DNA of 64,000 bases from Ascidiaceihabitans sp029251465 (lineage in GTDB: Bacteria > Pseudomonadota > Alphaproteobacteria > Rhodobacterales > Rhodobacteraceae), in assembly GCF_042932805.1 (NCBI RefSeq), contig NZ_CP170633.1, positions 3,534,001-3,598,000 of the forward strand, given 5' to 3'. Each line of letters starts with the position of its first letter. Within the stretch, counting starts at the first letter, position 1. Positions 18,738 through 26,579 of the stretch are shown piece by piece. The notes under the pieces were generated by a model. It searched no databases. It worked only from the letters and a program-made list of their open reading frames with translations, and was not told the DNA's origin. A program made the translations under genes and the position numbers.

Positions 18738-19792
18738 AGCGCACCTTCGGGTAGCAGGGCAAACGCACGTTGGATCGGCATCAAAACCAGCATGCGGCCG
18801 GGATCACGCAAACGACCTGCGGCGCGACCTGCCTTGTCGCCGGTGCCAAAAAACACATCAGCACGTTGCGCACCTTTGATCGCTGATCCGGTGTCTTGGG
18901 CAATCATCAAACGGCGCAGGGGCTTTTTACCATCTTTTTCGATCCAGACGGGCGAACCAAGACGCACGTAAGACGGATCAACCGCAACGCTGCGCATAGT
19001 CGTGATTGATCTGTTCATCGCGCCAAGCGGACCCTTGTGTGCTGGCACCTGATCGACGCTGCGAAAGAAAACGTACGACGGATTGTGGAACAGCAGTTCG
19101 CGACCCTGAATTGGATTGCGGCGCACCCAGTTTTTGATCACTTGCGCGCTGACTTGATGGGGTTTGTAGACCTTGCGGCGGACCAGTTCGGCCCCAAGGG
19201 ATCGGTAGGTGTGACCGTTCGCGCCTGAATAACCAACGCGCAGGAAACTACCGTCGGGCAGGCGGATGCGCCCCGATCCCTGGATCTGCAAAAAGAACAG
19301 TTCAACCGGATCATCGACCCACGCGATTTCCAGCCCGCGCCCCGTCATGACGTCGGTGCTAAGGATGTCGCGGCGGGTCAACCACGGGCGGATTTTGCGG
19401 GCCTCGGGTGGCATTGCGTAAACCGGATAGCGGTAGCGCGCCGTCTTTACGCGCGAGCCGTCAAGTTCCGGTTCGAAGTACCCTGTGAACATTGCATCAT
19501 TGCCGTCATCAATCATGACCGGGCGAAACAGAAGTTCGAAAAACGCGCGCCCGTCTGTGGCTTGGGTCGCGTAGGCGCACAAAGACCCCCAATCGGGGTC
19601 TTTCATGTCGCGGCAGGTGTTTTGGAAAACCGTTAATGCGGCATCGTGATCGTCGTCCGCCCAGCCGTCTAACTGGTCAAAGGACAGCACCTGATAGCTC
19701 ACTTCGGCTTTTGCTGGTGTCATTGTTAAAAACCCCGCAGCAAAGACCCAAGTGAGCGCGCCTTTTACGCGTCTGTAGAAACAAGCAGCCAA
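18734..19792 (-). CDS. mltA: Membrane-bound lytic murein transglycosylase A (MltA)
   Basis: 352-residue periplasmic peptidoglycan lytic transglycosylase. The N-terminus has a signal-peptide-like stretch ending in PAKAEVS, with no clear lipobox Cys. The MltA core includes FTGYFEPELDGS and FFLQIQGSGRIRLPDG. The 3D-type catalytic end is MIAQDTGSAIKGAQRADVFFGTG with the catalytic Asp. The longest reading starts at a TTG at 19792, inside the Tim44-like gene (28-bp overlap). An ATG at 19723 is an alternative but would remove most of the signal peptide. Same transcript direction as the Tim44-like and Smr genes. Confidence 0.88.
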   Translation of the reverse strand: MAACFYRRVKGALTWVFAAGFLTMTPAKAEVSYQVLSFDQLDGWADDDHDAALTVFQNTCRDMKDPDWGSLCAYATQATDGRAFFELLFRPVMIDDGNDAMFTGYFEPELDGSRVKTARYRYPVYAMPPEARKIRPWLTRRDILSTDVMTGRGLEIAWVDDPVELFFLQIQGSGRIRLPDGSFLRVGYSGANGHTYRSLGAELVRRKVYKPHQVSAQVIKNWVRRNPIQGRELLFHNPSYVFFRSVDQVPAHKGPLGAMNRSITTMRSVAVDPSYVRLGSPVWIEKDGKKPLRRLMIAQDTGSAIKGAQRADVFFGTGDKAGRAAGRLRDPGRMLVLMPIQRAFALLPEGAL

Positions 19793-20424
19793 TTTGGATC
19801 ATCCGAACCCATGATGCGCGCAAACGACCACGTGTCTTTTTGTTTCTTGACGTCTGTCAGCGATCCTTCAACGATATCGCCGCCTTTGTCGCGCACAGCT
19901 GATGTCAGTTCGGCGACAAAGCGGATCGTGATTTCGGCCTCGTTTGTGTCTTTGTCCAGCGTCGCATTTGACAGGCGCATTTCACGCACACCGATAAAGT
20001 TCGCTTCGATTGTCAGCCCTTGGTCTTCGCGCGCGGCAACACCGTCCACAAAGCTTTCGTAGATTTCTTCGGACAGGAAGGGTTGGATTTCGGCCAGATC
20101 GCCGTTTTCATACCCCATCACGATCATCTCGTAGGCACCGCGGGCCCCACCGATGAAATCACCAACACCAAAGGATGGCTCAAGACGTTTCATGCCAGCC
20201 AGCGCGTCTGCGGAATCGCTGCCTTCGTCCACGTGATCGGTGATGTCCAGATCGGGGCCACCTTCGATGACCTCTAGGTCAGGGCGACCACGGCGTTCAG
20301 ACGGTTGGGTCTGGACCTCGGGCTGTTCAAACCCTTCACGGGTGCCCAGCACGCTTTTGAGGCGCAGGATCAGGAAAACGGCAATACCGGCCAAAACCAA
20401 AAGCTGGATCAGGGGTGAATTCAT
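19765..20424 (-). CDS. Tim44/TimA-domain membrane protein
   Basis: 219-residue protein with one N-terminal transmembrane helix (about residues 5-22), an acidic or polar linker and a C-terminal Tim44-like domain (about residues 85-215). In mitochondria this domain tethers Hsp70 to the import channel; bacterial relatives are of uncertain role. The domain is recognised from the MKRLEPSFGVGDFIGGARGAYEMI opening and the closing SFARIMGSDDPNWLLVST. It leads the Tim44-mltA-smr operon and is divergent from fxsA and secB. Confidence 0.82.
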   Translation of the reverse strand: MNSPLIQLLVLAGIAVFLILRLKSVLGTREGFEQPEVQTQPSERRGRPDLEVIEGGPDLDITDHVDEGSDSADALAGMKRLEPSFGVGDFIGGARGAYEMIVMGYENGDLAEIQPFLSEEIYESFVDGVAAREDQGLTIEANFIGVREMRLSNATLDKDTNEAEITIRFVAELTSAVRDKGGDIVEGSLTDVKKQKDTWSFARIMGSDDPNWLLVSTDA

Positions 20425-20474
20425 AAAAAGCCTCGATATGGGTAAAACATGGAAACGGATCGTTGTTGCCCTTA

Positions 20475-20509
20475 TGTAGGGTGTGACCCCCTACAAGTCC
20501 ACTGTAGGG
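20475..20509. promoter_or_regulatory. TGTAGGG inverted repeat plus extra direct copy between the Tim44-like gene and fxsA
   Basis: TGTAGGG at 20475-20481 and its reverse complement CCCTACA at 20489-20495 form a perfect 7-bp inverted repeat with a 7-bp spacer. A third copy, TGTAGGG, lies at 20503-20509, 28 bp after the first. The block sits in the 106-bp divergent intergenic region, 22 bp before the fxsA ATG. It looks like a binding site for a dimeric regulator; the protein is unknown, and a small mRNA hairpin is an alternative reading. Confidence 0.4.
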
Positions 20510-20530
20510 AACGTGAAAGGACCGATCCAC

Positions 20531-21028
20531 ATGTGGCTTTTGTTTGCTTTTATCGGCGTACCGCTGATTGAAATTACGCTGTTCATCCAAGTTGGCGGGG
20601 CCATTGGGCTGTGGCCAACGTTATTGGTGGTGATTGTGACCGCGTTTTTGGGCACCTATCTGGTTCGCTCGCAGGGGCGCAGCGCGATGGCGAACCTGCA
20701 ATCTTCGTTTTCGGATTTGAACGACCCGACAGAGCCGTTGGCCCATGGGGCGATGATCTTGTTCGCCGGTGCGTTGCTGCTGACGCCGGGGTTTTTCACC
20801 GATGCCGTTGGCTTTGCGCTGATGGTGCCACAGTTTCGCACGGCGGCGTTCAACTATTTGCGCAAACGGGTGAACGTGCAATCGTTTTCCATGGGCGGTG
20901 GCATGGGTGCCAATATGGGTGGTCAGCGTCGCCCCCAGAATGATCCAAACGTCATCGACGGCGAATTCGAAGAGGTCAAAGAACCACACGATGGCCCGTC
21001 TCTGCCGTCTAATGGGACAAAGCATTGA
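20531..21028 (+). CDS. fxsA: FxsA family membrane protein
   Basis: 165-residue inner-membrane protein of the FxsA family, named for suppression of phage F exclusion in E. coli; its cellular role is not established. Hydrophobic segments are at about residues 1-20, 26-45 and 75-100, with the signature FIGVPLIEITLFIQVG. A glycine- and methionine-rich stretch (FSMGGGMGANMGG) and an acidic tail follow. The ATG at 20531 is chosen because a GAAAGGA site precedes it; the frame is open further upstream into the intergenic repeat block. Confidence 0.88.
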   Translation: MWLLFAFIGVPLIEITLFIQVGGAIGLWPTLLVVIVTAFLGTYLVRSQGRSAMANLQSSFSDLNDPTEPLAHGAMILFAGALLLTPGFFTDAVGFALMVPQFRTAAFNYLRKRVNVQSFSMGGGMGANMGGQRRPQNDPNVIDGEFEEVKEPHDGPSLPSNGTKH

Positions 21029-21088
21029 GGCCCACCCGCCAAGGTGTTAGAGCGGTAAAAACGCCGATATTTCCGCAGGAGTAAGAAA

Positions 21089-21571
21089 ATGGCCGAGAAC
21101 GAAGCACAACAAGCCCAGCCGCAAATGCGCATCTTGGGTCAATTCATCCGCGACATGTCGTTTGAAAACATCATGGCACAAAAAGGCGCGCCAACGGATT
21201 CACAACCGGACGTACAAGTTCAGGTGAATTTGGACGCCAAAAAGCGCGGTGGCGACAACAACCAGTTTGAATCATCGATCAAATTGAACATCACGTCCAA
21301 AGCCAAAGAAGGCGACGCGACGCTGTTCGTTATGGAAATCGATTATGTCGGCATTTTCCACATCGAAGGCGTGCCAGAAGACCAGATGCACCCGTTCTTG
21401 TTGATCGAATGCCCGCGCATGATTTTCCCGTTCCTGCGCCGCGTTGTGTCTGACGTGACACGCGACGGTGGCTTTCCTCCGCTGAACTTGGAAAACATCG
21501 ATTTCATCGCGTTGTACCGCAACGAGATCGCGCGCCGTCAGGCCGAAAACGAATCCGCAGGCACGGCCTAA
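21089..21571 (+). CDS. secB: Protein-export chaperone SecB
   Basis: 160-residue cytosolic tetrameric chaperone that keeps precursors unfolded and hands them to SecA. Family hallmarks are the opening QMRILGQFIRDMSFEN, the repeated VQVQVNLDAKK strand, and ECPRMIFPFLRRVVSDVTRDGGFPPL, the substrate groove and SecA contact region. A GCAGGAG site precedes the ATG. It is convergent with dnaQ, with only 3 bp between stop codons. Confidence 0.96.
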   Translation: MAENEAQQAQPQMRILGQFIRDMSFENIMAQKGAPTDSQPDVQVQVNLDAKKRGGDNNQFESSIKLNITSKAKEGDATLFVMEIDYVGIFHIEGVPEDQMHPFLLIECPRMIFPFLRRVVSDVTRDGGFPPLNLENIDFIALYRNEIARRQAENESAGTA

Positions 21572-21574
21572 GGT

Positions 21575-22267
21575 CTAGGTTTTGCGCCAAAGCGGGGCAC
21601 CGCCCAATTCTTTGGTGATATAAGCGTCATGCGCGGCGGTCTCTGCCGCGCTAATCCGGGAATTCAGAGGTGTGGAGCGCGGTTTTGGTGTCCACACATC
21701 GCCCGATGCACCCGATCCCGATTGCGCCGATGTGTTCAGCCCAAAGTCAGGCTGCCGCCCGCCGATCAATTCCAGATACACCTCTGCCAGAATTTCACTA
21801 TCCAGCAAGGCACCGTGCAAATCGCGTTCTGTTGTGATCCCGAAACGACGGCAAAGCGCGTCTAGCGAAGCCGGAGAACCGGGGAATTTCTTGCGCGCGA
21901 TAAGCAGCGTATCAAGCGCCTGTTCCATCGGAATTTGCGGCAGGTTCATCCATTTAAGTTCGGCATTCAGGAACTTCATGTCGAACGACGCGTTGTGAAT
22001 GATCAGTTTGGAATCTTGAATGAAATCAAGGAAGGACTGACCGACTTGTGCAAATTTTGGTTTGTCGCGCAGGAAATCGTCGCCCAGCCCGTGCACCTGA
22101 AAGGCTTCGTCCGGCATGCCGCGTTCGGGATTGATGTATTTGTGGAACGTTTTGCCAGTGGCGACGTGGCCTTGCAATTCAATCGCGCCGATTTCAACGA
22201 TGCGGTCGCCGGAAAACGGGTCAAACCCAGTGGTTTCGGTATCAAGAACGATTTCACGCATCTGCAA
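21575..22267 (-). CDS. dnaQ: DNA polymerase III epsilon subunit (3'-5' proofreading exonuclease)
   Basis: 230-residue DEDDh exonuclease that proofreads for DNA polymerase III. ExoI is REIVLDTETTGFDP (Asp and Glu of DxE), ExoII is LIIHNASFDMKFLN, and the ExoIII region is DLHGALLDSEILAEVY (DLHxALxD). The C-terminal ~50 residues form the linker to the polymerase alpha subunit. Two starts are possible, 22267 and an in-frame ATG two codons later (22261), both overlapping the 3' end of coaE. Last gene of the maf-aroE-coaE-dnaQ chain. Confidence 0.95.
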   Translation of the reverse strand: MQMREIVLDTETTGFDPFSGDRIVEIGAIELQGHVATGKTFHKYINPERGMPDEAFQVHGLGDDFLRDKPKFAQVGQSFLDFIQDSKLIIHNASFDMKFLNAELKWMNLPQIPMEQALDTLLIARKKFPGSPASLDALCRRFGITTERDLHGALLDSEILAEVYLELIGGRQPDFGLNTSAQSGSGASGDVWTPKPRSTPLNSRISAAETAAHDAYITKELGGAPLWRKT

Positions 22268-22844
22268 TTCCTTGGCGGATAGAGTTTACGATTTCTGCGA
22301 CCTGCGCGCGGGCGTGTTCAGGGGTATCTGTGACGATAACATAGTCTGCACGGTCGCGTTTTTCGTCGGCGGGCAATTGTTTGGCACGGATCGCCTCGAA
22401 CTGTTCTTGGGTCATGATGCCGCGTTCCATCACCCGTTTTTCTTGGGTCTGCGCGTCAATCCAAACGCAGGCAACCGCGTTCATGTTTACCTGACCACCG
22501 GTTTCAAACAGCAGCGGGATGTCGAAAACCACGATGTCCGATGTGACCTTGGCCATGAAATCAGCGCGGTCCTGACCTAGCAAAGGGTGCACAACCCCTT
22601 CGATCTTTTTCAGCAACGTCGGGTCATTCATGATTGCCTCGCGCAGGTGGTCGCGCGAAATTTCGTCATTCACTACGGCCGCGGGGATCATGGCGCGCAT
22701 AGGTTCAATCGCCAGCCCGCCTTTGCCGTACATCCGGTGCACGGCGGCGTCGGCGTCGTACACGTCGCACCCCAGATCGCCGAACATCTGCGCCGTCGTG
22801 GATTTTCCCATCCCGATTGAACCTGTCAGGCCAAGCTTGAACAT
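22254..22844 (-). CDS. coaE: Dephospho-CoA kinase
   Basis: 196-residue P-loop kinase making the last step of coenzyme A synthesis. Walker A is LTGSIGMGKSTTAQMF at the N-terminus. The CoA-site segment is CDVYDADAAVHRMY, and the lid region includes DRADYVIVTD. Length is normal. Its ATG overlaps the aroE stop by one base (TGATG) and its 3' end overlaps dnaQ, so translation of the three is coupled. Confidence 0.95.
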   Translation of the reverse strand: MFKLGLTGSIGMGKSTTAQMFGDLGCDVYDADAAVHRMYGKGGLAIEPMRAMIPAAVVNDEISRDHLREAIMNDPTLLKKIEGVVHPLLGQDRADFMAKVTSDIVVFDIPLLFETGGQVNMNAVACVWIDAQTQEKRVMERGIMTQEQFEAIRAKQLPADEKRDRADYVIVTDTPEHARAQVAEIVNSIRQGIADA

Positions 22845-23671
22845 CAGCGCAGGGCCGCAGCACGGGTAGCGCTGTCAACGACGGGGCGTTTGCCGAACCA
22901 ACGCTCGAACGCCGGGACCGCTTGGTGCAGCAACATCCCCAAACCGTCGACGGTGATGCAGCCCCGTTGTTCGGCGACTTTTATCAGTTGCGTTTGCAAC
23001 GGCGTGTAAACCAGATCGGTGACAATCGACCCTTTGCGCAGACCATCCAGCGGCACGCGCAGGTCTTGTTTTCCGATCATGCCAAGCGATGTGGTGTTCA
23101 CGGTCAGCACGGCTTCTTCAAGGATGTTGCCGGCTTGCACCCAATCGACCACCTGAACGCGGTGACCAAAGTCGGCGGCCAGTTTTTCAGCGCGCACACG
23201 GGTCCGGTTGGTCAGCAAGATTTCAGGCACACCGGCATCTAACAGCGAGGCAACAACGGCGCGCGATGCACCGCCAGCCCCAAGAACCGCGGCAGCCCCC
23301 GCCTTTGGGTTCCACATCGGCGCGCCGGCCTTGAGGTTTTCAAGAAAACCGTAGCCATCGGTGTTGTCCGCGTGAATTTTGCCATCCTTGCGAAAGATTA
23401 GCGTGTTGGCAGCACCGATCAGCGTGGCGCGGTCTGTGACCAGATCGGCAATTTCAAGGATCGTTTCTTTGTGCGGGATCGTGACGTTGACGCCAACAAA
23501 CCCCATTTGCGGCAGCGTTGTCAGAACTTGGCGCAGGTCGGCGTTTGACACATCCATCGGGATGTAAAACCCCTGCAGTCCATAGGTTTTAAGCCAATGT
23601 TTGTGCAGCTGAGGCGACTTTGAATGGGCAATCGGCGATCCGATCACACCGGCCAGTGGAATTTTATTCAT
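22844..23671 (-). CDS. aroE: Shikimate dehydrogenase
   Basis: 275-residue NADP-dependent enzyme reducing 3-dehydroshikimate in aromatic amino acid synthesis. The substrate site is GVIGSPIAHSKSPQLHKHW near the N-terminus. The catalytic Lys and nearby residues appear in GVNVTIPHKETI. The nucleotide fold is AAVLGAGGASRAVVASLL, with NRTRVRAEKLA specifying NADP. Overlaps maf by 4 bp (ATGA) and coaE by 1 bp. Confidence 0.95.
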   Translation of the reverse strand: MNKIPLAGVIGSPIAHSKSPQLHKHWLKTYGLQGFYIPMDVSNADLRQVLTTLPQMGFVGVNVTIPHKETILEIADLVTDRATLIGAANTLIFRKDGKIHADNTDGYGFLENLKAGAPMWNPKAGAAAVLGAGGASRAVVASLLDAGVPEILLTNRTRVRAEKLAADFGHRVQVVDWVQAGNILEEAVLTVNTTSLGMIGKQDLRVPLDGLRKGSIVTDLVYTPLQTQLIKVAEQRGCITVDGLGMLLHQAVPAFERWFGKRPVVDSATRAAALR

Positions 23672-24261
23672 GAGTCAATCTCACCTCTGAGAGTTAGAAA
23701 CGCCAGCAGTTCCAAAAGTGGCATACCGAGGACGTTAAAGTAATCCCCTTCGATGCTGTGAAACAGGCGCACGCCTTCTTCTTCTAGTTTGTACCCACCG
23801 ACGCTGTGGCGGATGCTGTCCCAGTTTCGGGTCACGTAGTCTTGGATGTAGCTGTCTGACGCTTGGCGCATGCGCAGGCGGACTTGGCCGACGTGACGCC
23901 AGATCGGTTTGCCCTCGTTATAGATGACTGCGGCGGACAATAGTGAGTGTCGTTCGCCGCGCATGGATTTGATTTGGCTGATTGCCTGATCCGGGCTGTC
24001 TGGTTTGGACAGCAGCGCGCCTTGGAAATCAAGCACCTGATCACAGCCCAAAACCATGGCATCCGGGTGTTTGGACGCGACCTTGCGGGCTTTGGATTCT
24101 GCCAGCGCATCTGCAATATCACGGGGGCTGGCACCCTCGGCCAAAAGCGATTCCTTAATCATTTTTTCATCAACACGTGCGATTTCTATGTTGAACGGAA
24201 CACCAGCATTGCGCAGCAGTTGCGCGCGGATTTCAGAACCTGATGCTAGAATGAGTGGCAT
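23668..24261 (-). CDS. maf: Maf-family nucleoside triphosphate pyrophosphatase
   Basis: 197-residue house-cleaning pyrophosphatase of the Maf/YceF family, which hydrolyses non-canonical or excess nucleoside triphosphates. The opening ILASGSEIRAQLL and the catalytic region VLGCDQVLDFQG are typical; the later SVGGYKLEEEGVRLF block is the second signature. It is the promoter-proximal gene of the maf-aroE-coaE-dnaQ group, transcribed away from the putative origin. A DnaA box lies only 6 bp upstream of its start codon. Confidence 0.93.
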   Translation of the reverse strand: MPLILASGSEIRAQLLRNAGVPFNIEIARVDEKMIKESLLAEGASPRDIADALAESKARKVASKHPDAMVLGCDQVLDFQGALLSKPDSPDQAISQIKSMRGERHSLLSAAVIYNEGKPIWRHVGQVRLRMRQASDSYIQDYVTRNWDSIRHSVGGYKLEEEGVRLFHSIEGDYFNVLGMPLLELLAFLTLRGEIDS

Positions 24262-24266
24262 AACTA

Positions 24267-24275
24267 TGTGGATAA
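24267..24275 (-). promoter_or_regulatory. DnaA box (perfect)
   Basis: TGTGGATAA on the plus strand, that is TTATCCACA on the minus strand: the exact consensus DnaA box. It lies 6 bp upstream of the maf start codon, so DnaA bound here could also affect maf transcription. Confidence 0.8.
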
Positions 24276-24288
24276 ACCCGTGACAAAA

Positions 24289-24303
24289 TTAAGCGTTTGT
24301 TAA
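24289..24303. promoter_or_regulatory. CtrA full site inside the putative origin
   Basis: TTAAGCGTTTGTTAA is a perfect TTAA-N7-TTAA, the CtrA recognition sequence. It lies 14 bp from the leftmost DnaA box. In Caulobacter, CtrA bound at such sites in oriC represses initiation. Rhodobacterales CtrA is mostly known for motility and gene-transfer-agent control, so an origin role here is inferred. Confidence 0.6.
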
Positions 24304-24517
24304 GGAACTGTTCTGAATAATGGCGGGCCGTATGGCAAGGGGGTTAAACGAACATGCCTCACTGCACTTGTGTCAATTTCGCCCTCTTGGGGTAAGGATA
24401 ACGTTGCTGCTGAGGACAAACATCATGTCCCAGAGTTTTGCACAGGTTTATCGCGAATGAGATTTGTTGTTTTCAGATATCCTTTTGTTATTAAATAATA
24501 ATTTCTGAAATCGACAG

Positions 24518-24526
24518 TTATCCACA
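24518..24526 (+). promoter_or_regulatory. DnaA box (perfect)
   Basis: TTATCCACA, the exact consensus, directly after an AT-rich tract (24483-24508). This box and the inverted box at 24551 are 33 bp apart start to start and face each other. Confidence 0.85.
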
Positions 24527-24550
24527 CAAGCAGGTGTAGATTTTTCCCTG

Positions 24551-24559
24551 TGTGGATAA
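24551..24559 (-). promoter_or_regulatory. DnaA box (perfect)
   Basis: TGTGGATAA on the plus strand is the exact reverse complement of the DnaA consensus. It is inverted relative to the box at 24518. A further TAATCCACA (one mismatch) follows at 24577-24585. Confidence 0.85.
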
Positions 24560-24666
24560 GCCCCTGAACAACCCATTAATCCACAGGAATCGGCGTCCCT
24601 ACTTAATCATCATCCTTTTCTCTATATATATTTATTATATAGGAAGGTCAGAGCAGGGAGCGCGAG

Positions 24667-25116
24667 ATGACAGACCTACTGGCCATTGCCTATCCTTGGA
24701 TCAAGTCGATCCATATCATTTCCGTGATCTCGTGGATGGCTGGTATTTTTTACCTTCCACGTCTGTTTGTCCATCATTCTGAGAAAGTACAGCTGAGCGG
24801 TGAAACCCACGATCTGTTCTGCATGATGGAGATGAAGCTGCTGAAAGTGATCATGAACCCGGCCATGATCTCGACATGGATCTTTGGCTTGCTGTTGGTG
24901 GCGACACCAGGGATCGTAGATTGGTCGGACGTGTGGCCATGGCTCAAGGCGATCAGCGTGATTGCCATGACGGTGTTTCACATGTGGCTTGGCGGACAAC
25001 GCAAACGGTTTGTTGCCGGCGCGGGTGTCCTTGAAGGGCGGCGTTACCGGATCATGAACGAAGTGCCGACAGTGTTGATGTTCGTCATCGTGATCTCGGT
25101 GGTTGTGAAGTTCTGA
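24667..25116 (+). CDS. hemJ: Protoporphyrinogen oxidase HemJ
   Basis: 149-residue inner-membrane protein with about four hydrophobic helices. HemJ oxidises protoporphyrinogen IX to protoporphyrin IX in bacteria lacking HemG and HemY. Conserved parts are the first helix with a candidate haem-ligand His (IKSIHIISVISWMAGIFYLPRLFVHH) and the third-helix AMTVFHMWLGGQRKRF. Length is normal. An AGGGAG site precedes the ATG. It is the first gene right of the putative origin. Ferrochelatase, which uses its product, is far away at 59.2 kb. Confidence 0.92.
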   Translation: MTDLLAIAYPWIKSIHIISVISWMAGIFYLPRLFVHHSEKVQLSGETHDLFCMMEMKLLKVIMNPAMISTWIFGLLLVATPGIVDWSDVWPWLKAISVIAMTVFHMWLGGQRKRFVAGAGVLEGRRYRIMNEVPTVLMFVIVISVVVKF

Positions 25117-25121
25117 AAACG

Positions 25122-25149
25122 TTGACTCGCGGCAGGTTTACTCTTATCT
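25122..25149 (+). promoter_or_regulatory. Sigma-70-like promoter upstream of rho
   Basis: TTGACT at 25122-25127 and TTATCT at 25144-25149 with a 16-bp spacer, 6 bp after the hemJ stop. It would give a rho transcript with a leader of roughly 90 nt. Confidence 0.45.
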
Positions 25150-25203
25150 GAGCGGCAACGCCCCATTCGGGGATCGTGTAAAGCGAACATTGATAAAGTA
25201 GCA

Positions 25204-25230
25204 CCAGCGCATGAAACCCATGCGGGCTGG
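25204..25230 (+). promoter_or_regulatory. Stem-loop in the rho leader
   Basis: CCAGCGCATG (25204-25213) pairs with CATGC-gg-GCTGG (25219-25230): a 10-bp stem with a 2-nt bulge and a 5-nt loop, ending 14 nt before the rho ATG. A smaller hairpin CCCC-ATTC-GGGG lies at 25161-25172. rho genes are known to be autoregulated through their leader in E. coli; whether these hairpins serve that is not shown. Confidence 0.4.
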
Positions 25231-25244
25231 CGATAGGTATTCCC

Positions 25245-26576
25245 ATGACAGATGATGTAAACACAGACGTATCCGCAGAAACGACGCAGGATGTGGCCAC
25301 AGATGGTCCGGTTGAAAAGCTAAACCTTGCGGACCTGAAAAAGCAAAGCCCGAAGGCCCTGTTGTCCATGGCCGAAGAGCTCGAGATCGAGAACGCCTCG
25401 ACCATGCGCAAAGGCGAGATGATGTTCCAGATCTTGCGTGAACGGGCAGACGAAGGTTGGGAAATCTCTGGTGATGGCGTGTTGGAAGTCTTGCAAGACG
25501 GCTTTGGTTTTCTGCGCTCGCCTGAGGCAAACTACCTGCCGGGCCCGGATGACATTTACGTGTCGCCCGACCTGATCCGCCACCATTCGCTGCGCACCGG
25601 TGATACCATCGACGGTGTGATCAAAGCGCCGGATGACAACGAACGTTATTTTGCCCTGACGCTGACGACCAAGATCAACTTTGAGGATCCGATCAAAGCC
25701 AAGCACAAAGTTGCCTTTGAAAACCTGACCCCGCTGTATCCGGACGAACGTTTGAACATGGAAACGGCTGATCCAACAACCAAGGATCGCTCTGCCCGGA
25801 TCATTGATCTGGTGGCACCCATCGGCAAAGGCCAACGGTCGTTGATCGTGGCGCCGCCGCGCACCGGTAAAACGGTTCTGTTGCAAAACATCGCCAATAG
25901 CATCGAACAAAACCACCCTGAGTGTTACCTGATCGTGCTGTTGATCGACGAGCGGCCAGAAGAAGTCACCGACATGCAACGCTCTGTTAAAGGCGAGGTG
26001 GTATCATCCACATTTGATGAACCTGCGACGCGCCACGTGGCGGTGTCGGAAATGGTCATCGAAAAGGCCAAACGCCTTGTTGAACACAAACGCGACGTGG
26101 TGATCCTGTTGGATTCCATCACACGCCTTGGGCGCGCGTTTAACACGGTTGTGCCATCCTCAGGTAAGGTTCTGACCGGTGGTGTCGATGCGAACGCCTT
26201 ACAGCGCCCAAAACGCTTCTTTGGGGCCGCGCGTAACATCGAAGAGGGTGGATCGCTGACGATCATCGCGACGGCCCTGATCGATACGGGTTCGCGTATG
26301 GACGAAGTCATCTTTGAAGAATTCAAAGGCACCGGTAACTCTGAAATTGTTCTTGATCGCAAGATTGCAGACAAACGCGTGTTCCCGGCGATGGACATCT
26401 TGAAATCCGGTACCCGCAAAGAAGAACTGCTGGTCGACAAAGTCGATCTGCAGAAAACCTTTGTGCTGCGTCGTATTTTGAACCCGATGGGCACCACAGA
26501 TGCGATTGAATTCCTGATTTCCAAGCTGAAACAGACCAAGACCAACTCGGACTTCTTTGATTCAATGAACACGTAA
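25245..26576 (+). CDS. rho: Transcription termination factor Rho
   Basis: 443-residue hexameric RNA helicase ending factor-dependent transcription. The N-terminal acidic extension (~20 residues) is followed by the Rho N-domain and the RNA-binding cold-shock-like fold (GDGVLEVLQDGFGFLRSP, then DDIYVSPDLIRHHSLRTGD). Walker A is APPRTGKTVLLQN and Walker B is DVVILLDSITRLGRAFN. The Q- and R-loop regions (GKVLTGGVDANALQRPKRFFGAARN) are intact. It lies 128 bp after hemJ with its own promoter-like sequence and leader hairpins. Confidence 0.97.
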   Translation: MTDDVNTDVSAETTQDVATDGPVEKLNLADLKKQSPKALLSMAEELEIENASTMRKGEMMFQILRERADEGWEISGDGVLEVLQDGFGFLRSPEANYLPGPDDIYVSPDLIRHHSLRTGDTIDGVIKAPDDNERYFALTLTTKINFEDPIKAKHKVAFENLTPLYPDERLNMETADPTTKDRSARIIDLVAPIGKGQRSLIVAPPRTGKTVLLQNIANSIEQNHPECYLIVLLIDERPEEVTDMQRSVKGEVVSSTFDEPATRHVAVSEMVIEKAKRLVEHKRDVVILLDSITRLGRAFNTVVPSSGKVLTGGVDANALQRPKRFFGAARNIEEGGSLTIIATALIDTGSRMDEVIFEEFKGTGNSEIVLDRKIADKRVFPAMDILKSGTRKEELLVDKVDLQKTFVLRRILNPMGTTDAIEFLISKLKQTKTNSDFFDSMNT

Positions 26577-26579
26577 CTT

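Larger units (their letters stand above)
24262..24666. other. oriC: Putative chromosomal replication origin oriC
   Basis: This 405-bp gap is the longest non-coding stretch in the window. It contains three perfect 9-bp DnaA boxes (24267, 24518, 24551) plus a one-mismatch box at 24577-24585. AT-rich tracts that could unwind lie at 24483-24508 and 24616-24640. A perfect CtrA full site is at 24289. Genes on both sides point away (maf leftwards, hemJ and rho rightwards), and parA, parB and parS lie within 7 kb. In Caulobacter oriC also carries CtrA boxes, but next to hemE; no hemE is present here. The remainder of the gap must also hold promoters for maf and hemJ. Confidence 0.8.
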
